64,000 nucleotides of DNA from CAWBRT01 sp963814745. Lineage in GTDB: Bacteria > Acidobacteriota > Terriglobia > Terriglobales > Acidobacteriaceae. The first letter of the stretch is position 1. Every line of letters starts with the position of its first letter. The notes below the pieces were generated by a model, which saw only the letters and a program-made list of their open reading frames with translations, was not told the origin of the DNA and ran no database searches. The position numbers were made by a program, and so were the translations under genes. This document shows positions 61,437 to 64,000 of the stretch, piece by piece. Location: NCBI GenBank assembly GCA_963814745.1, contig CAWFEA010000004.1:310001-374000 (forward strand), given 5' to 3'.

Positions 61437-62872
61437 ATGGCAACAACATCGGTCAAGCCAAGCGCTGGCTACAGTCTAACCATACGTCTGAAGATTCTAA
61501 ATGAACCTGGCAGCTTGGGCAGAGTCACTTCCAAGATCGGCGAACTGGGCGCGAACATCGGCGCGATCGACATCGCCGGGTTCGAAAAGGAACAAATCAT
61601 CCGCGATGTGACCGTCAGCGTGCGCGATCAGGAACATGGCGAGAAACTCGTCAAGGAATTGCGAAGCCTGAGCAACATCACGGTTGTCCACGTGTCGGAT
61701 CGCGTTTTCCTGATGCACCTGGGAGGCAAGATCAAGGTGGTGAGCAAGGTTCCGGTCAACACCCGCGACGACCTTTCCATGGCCTATACTCCCGGCGTCG
61801 CGCGGGTTTGCATGGACATCCACCGGCATCCGGAGAACGTCTACAAACTCACGATCAAGCGCAACACCATCGCCGTGGTCACTGACGGAACTGCCGTTCT
61901 CGGTCTCGGCGACATCGGTCCGGAGGCTGCCATGCCGGTGATGGAAGGCAAGGCAATGCTGTTCAAAGAGTTTGGCAAGGTTGACGCATTTCCCATTTGC
62001 CTGGCGACCAAGGACGCGGAAGAGATCATCAGGACGGTGAAAAACATTGCGCCGGTTTTCGGCGGCATCAACCTGGAAGACATTTCCGCACCGCGATGCT
62101 TTGAAATCGAGGACCGGCTGAAAAAAGAACTCGACATTCCGGTCTTCCACGACGACCAGCACGGCACCGCCGTCGTGGTTCTGGCAGCCCTGATCAACGC
62201 CGCCAAGATCGTCGGCAAGGACATCTCCGAGATGAAGATGATCATTACCGGCGTCGGCGCGGCAGGCGTGGCCTGTTCGAAGGTTATTCTTGGCGCCGGA
62301 GGGACGAACATCATCGGGTTTGACCGCACCGGGGCCATCTACAAGGATCGCACCGAAGGTATGAACTACATGAAGCAATGGTTCGCCGAGCACACCAACC
62401 CAACCGGCTTCAAAGGCAAACTGAAGGAAGCTCTGGAAGGCGCTGATTTCTTCATGGGGCTGTCGGGCCCGGCGTGGTTGACGCCAAAGACCTGGCTAAG
62501 ATGAACAAAAATGCCATCGTTTTCGCCATGGCCAATCCTGTTCCGGAGGTGATGCCCGAGGATGCCGCGCCTTACGTTCGCATCATGGCGACAGGCCGTT
62601 CCGATTATCCGAACCAGATCAACAACGTTCTCTGCTTTCCGGGCATTTTCCGCGGAGCACTGGATTGCCAGGCGACGGACATCAACGAAGAAATGAAACT
62701 GGCCGCGGCACACGCCATTGCCGACATCGTGTCTCCCAACGAACTCAACGAGGACTACATCATTCCCGGAGTGTTCAACCCGAAAATTGCCGAATCGGTG
62801 GCGAAGGAAGTGGTGAAAGCTGCCATCCGAACCGGGGTTGCACGCCGGGAAAAGGCCGAGGCCGAAGAGTAG
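61437..62872 (+). CDS. NAD(P)-dependent malic enzyme with N-terminal ACT domain (one-base deletion near 62472)
   Basis: About 478 residues when one missing G near 62472 is restored, giving GLSGPGVVDAKDLAKMNKNA. Residues 10-85 form an ACT domain (TIRLKILNEPGSLGRVTSKIGELGANIGAID) that may bind a regulator. The malic-enzyme part follows: MAYTPGVARVC, the catalytic Lys in MPVMEGKAMLFKEFGKVDAFPICL, metal site FHDDQHGTAVVVLAALINA, and NAD fold ITGVGAAGVACSKVIL. It decarboxylates malate to pyruvate. The C-terminal phosphotransacetylase-like domain of MaeB is absent. GAAGGA precedes the start. Confidence 0.92.
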
Positions 62873-62899
62873 CACGCGAAGCTGTAAACGTCCGACAGA

Positions 62900-62940
62900 T
62901 CAGGCTAAGGGATAGTCACGACGACTATCCCTTAGCCTGA
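62900..62940. terminator. perfect 18-bp stem hairpin after the malic enzyme gene
   Basis: TCAGGCTAAGGGATAGTC and its exact complement flank a five-base loop (ACGAC). It begins 28 bases after the stop. No T-run follows, so it may act as an mRNA-stabilising or bidirectional terminator hairpin. Confidence 0.7.
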
Positions 62941-63061
62941 ATGCCTGAGTCACTGCTTTCAGTAATCTGAATCGGAAAACACAAAGCGCGAAAGATAAAT
63001 AGTCCGAGCAGCTTGCGGTACCGTCGAAATAAAGCTCACCGAATCGGATTGATCGCTATCC

Positions 63062-63230
63062 TCAGACGCCGTACCGCTTCCAGAGCCGGAACCAGGGGTT
63101 GTCAGCATACATCTGGTCATGCCGCTGGTTCGCAGCTTCGCGGTCGGCCAATTGGAAGCTGCCTCGAGTCCGGAAGCGCGTAGATGCGCTCCAGCAACTC
63201 GATCTCCTCAATGATCTTATTGATATCCAT
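63062..63230 (-). CDS. small conserved protein (about 55 aa), one-base insertion near 63152
   Basis: Starting at ATG 63230 the frame reads MDINKIIEEIELLERIYALPDSRQLP. Skipping one base at 63152 continues it as LADREAANQRHDQMYADNPWFRLWKRYGV to a stop at 63062. The second half (HDxxYAxNPWFRLWxRYGV) resembles a short uncharacterised protein type I associate with acidobacteria. Without the correction, each half ends abruptly. Function unknown. Confidence 0.55.
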
Positions 63231-63584
63231 GCTGTACTACCATTGATGCCCAGCCGCGCACGCCGGGATTCCTGACCACAATAGCCGTTCAACCGATCGA
63301 TGTCGAGTCCGAAAAGGCCCGTACCCCGGAAGTGCCATTCGACGATGCAGCATTAGCAGCATCACGGGTTTCGGCGCGTCTGCGGGCCCGGTTAGCGTCT
63401 ATCATATAACGAATATCGCCCGCGACTCGCGTCCACTGCGAGTAGCTGACGGGCGGAGGGTGAGTAGTACGAAGGGGTTCCGGGGGCTGAGGCGAAGTTA
63501 AAGACTGGCCCGTCCCGGGAGCTGGTCGAGCCAGTCGTGAACCCGTTGCTTGCGCAAACGGTTGCTTTCAGAAACTCCTGAGTT
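63231..63584. other. intergenic, nothing recognised
   Basis: About 350 bases between two small minus-strand genes. No hairpin, repeat or credible coding frame noticed. Confidence 0.5.
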
Positions 63585-63914
63585 CTACGCGGCTTTCTTG
63601 GCGGAGCTATATTTTCTGACCGCTTTTTCAAATCCCGCGGCAGCCTTCTTCAGGTCGGCCACGGTCATGGCAGGATGAAATTCCACGCGAGCGTTGAAGG
63701 CGAGGAACCACGGCTCGGCGATCGCCGGGATCTCTGATTCCTCCTTTACATTGCAGAAGATGTACCCGGTTCGGGTGCCCTGCTCCTCGGCAAAAAATGC
63801 CGCTTCCGGATTGATGTCGTTGAGAATTGACTCGATTGTCCTGCCCAGGCTGCCGTCGATAACATGGTGGTTACCGACCTCAGTCGGAATGGAAACTTTC
63901 AGCAGACAGCGCAT
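63585..63914 (-). CDS. small conserved hypothetical protein
   Basis: A 109-residue cytoplasmic protein starting MRCLLKVSIPTEVGNHHVIDG at ATG 63914, behind a strong GAGGAGG site. It has alternating strands and helices (AAFFAEEQGTRTGYIFCNV, then EIPAIAEPWFLAFNARVEFHPAMTVADLKKA), suggesting a ferredoxin-like alpha/beta barrel dimer of the DUF3303 or monooxygenase-like kind. I cannot name its reaction. The frame extends 13 codons further upstream without a better start. Confidence 0.65.
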   Translation of the reverse strand: MRCLLKVSIPTEVGNHHVIDGSLGRTIESILNDINPEAAFFAEEQGTRTGYIFCNVKEESEIPAIAEPWFLAFNARVEFHPAMTVADLKKAAAGFEKAVRKYSSAKKAA

Positions 63915-64000
63915 GCGGACCTCCTCGTTGCAGACTACGGCGTTAGAACCCAAGCCGCCGGCGGAGGTTGCTCCAGAATACGCGTCGTGCAGTTTGCGAT

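Noticed and set aside
1..64000. CRISPR array
   Set aside because: No regularly spaced direct repeats with unique spacers and no cas gene. The repeats found are dispersed palindromes or short tandem words.

Overview
The window looks like a chromosomal piece of a diderm, GC-rich soil bacterium, most probably an acidobacterium (phylum Acidobacteriota). This is an inference from gene content: ClpC together with a Lol lipoprotein exporter, an S55 (SpoIVB-type) peptidase in a context with no sporulation genes, a Tm-1-like UPF0261 protein, an 81-residue basic protein ending in an RPMSASARKRLSEMMKKRW-type tail, and many short dispersed palindromes. No rRNA, tRNA, CRISPR array or prophage was recognised.

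Layout. 1-0.5 kb: a dCTP deaminase/dUTPase-like gene running off the left edge. 0.6-6.7 kb: a minus-strand catabolic cluster (UPF0261, zinc dehydrogenase, creatininase-family hydrolase, class II aldolase, DASS anion transporter) for an unidentified sugar, polyol or organic acid. 6.8-15.8 kb: a phosphate-themed stretch with an aldo/keto reductase, a CHAD-HD protein, a Nudix hydrolase, a PlcP/LpxH-like metallophosphoesterase overlapping a glycosyltransferase, a GH1 glycosidase and polyphosphate kinase; Pho-box-like 11-bp repeats lie before the phosphoesterase and before ppk. 15.9-22.6 kb: a seven-part HdrCBA-FlxDCBA electron-bifurcating complex read as one operon, in which FlxD and FlxC appear fused, followed tail-to-tail by an FNR-like regulator with four candidate cluster cysteines. 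23.7-28.6 kb: two paralogous ACS-family transporters and a divergent sugar-acid dehydratase (IlvD/Edd). 28.8-36.8 kb: argG between two copies of a dispersed element, a TolB-like lipoprotein, a YbaK-type deacylase, a HD-GYP/GAF/GGDEF protein and, divergent from it, an AAA+/Fis/PilZ activator.

36.9-43.3 kb is an accessory region: a complete-looking type II restriction-modification system (beta-class methyltransferase, HTH-fused BsaWI-like endonuclease, controller protein), msrA, a damaged alcohol dehydrogenase, and then a decaying second system (vsr, HNH nucleases, a truncated m5C methyltransferase). 43.4-64 kb returns to core genes: purB, marR, a glutaredoxin, a tartrate/D-malate dehydrogenase, clpC, lolD-lolC with a beta-propeller protein and an S55 peptidase, ychF, a DUF4149 protein, a tautomerase, a DapA-like aldolase, an ACT-domain malic enzyme and small conserved proteins.

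An important caution: at least 18 apparent single-base indels interrupt otherwise well-conserved genes (CHAD, hdrA, flxDC, flxB, ilvD, adh, HNH, purB, malic enzyme, a 55-residue protein). Most are one extra base. They are best explained as assembly or read errors rather than biology, so these genes are annotated here as single CDSs with the break positions given.
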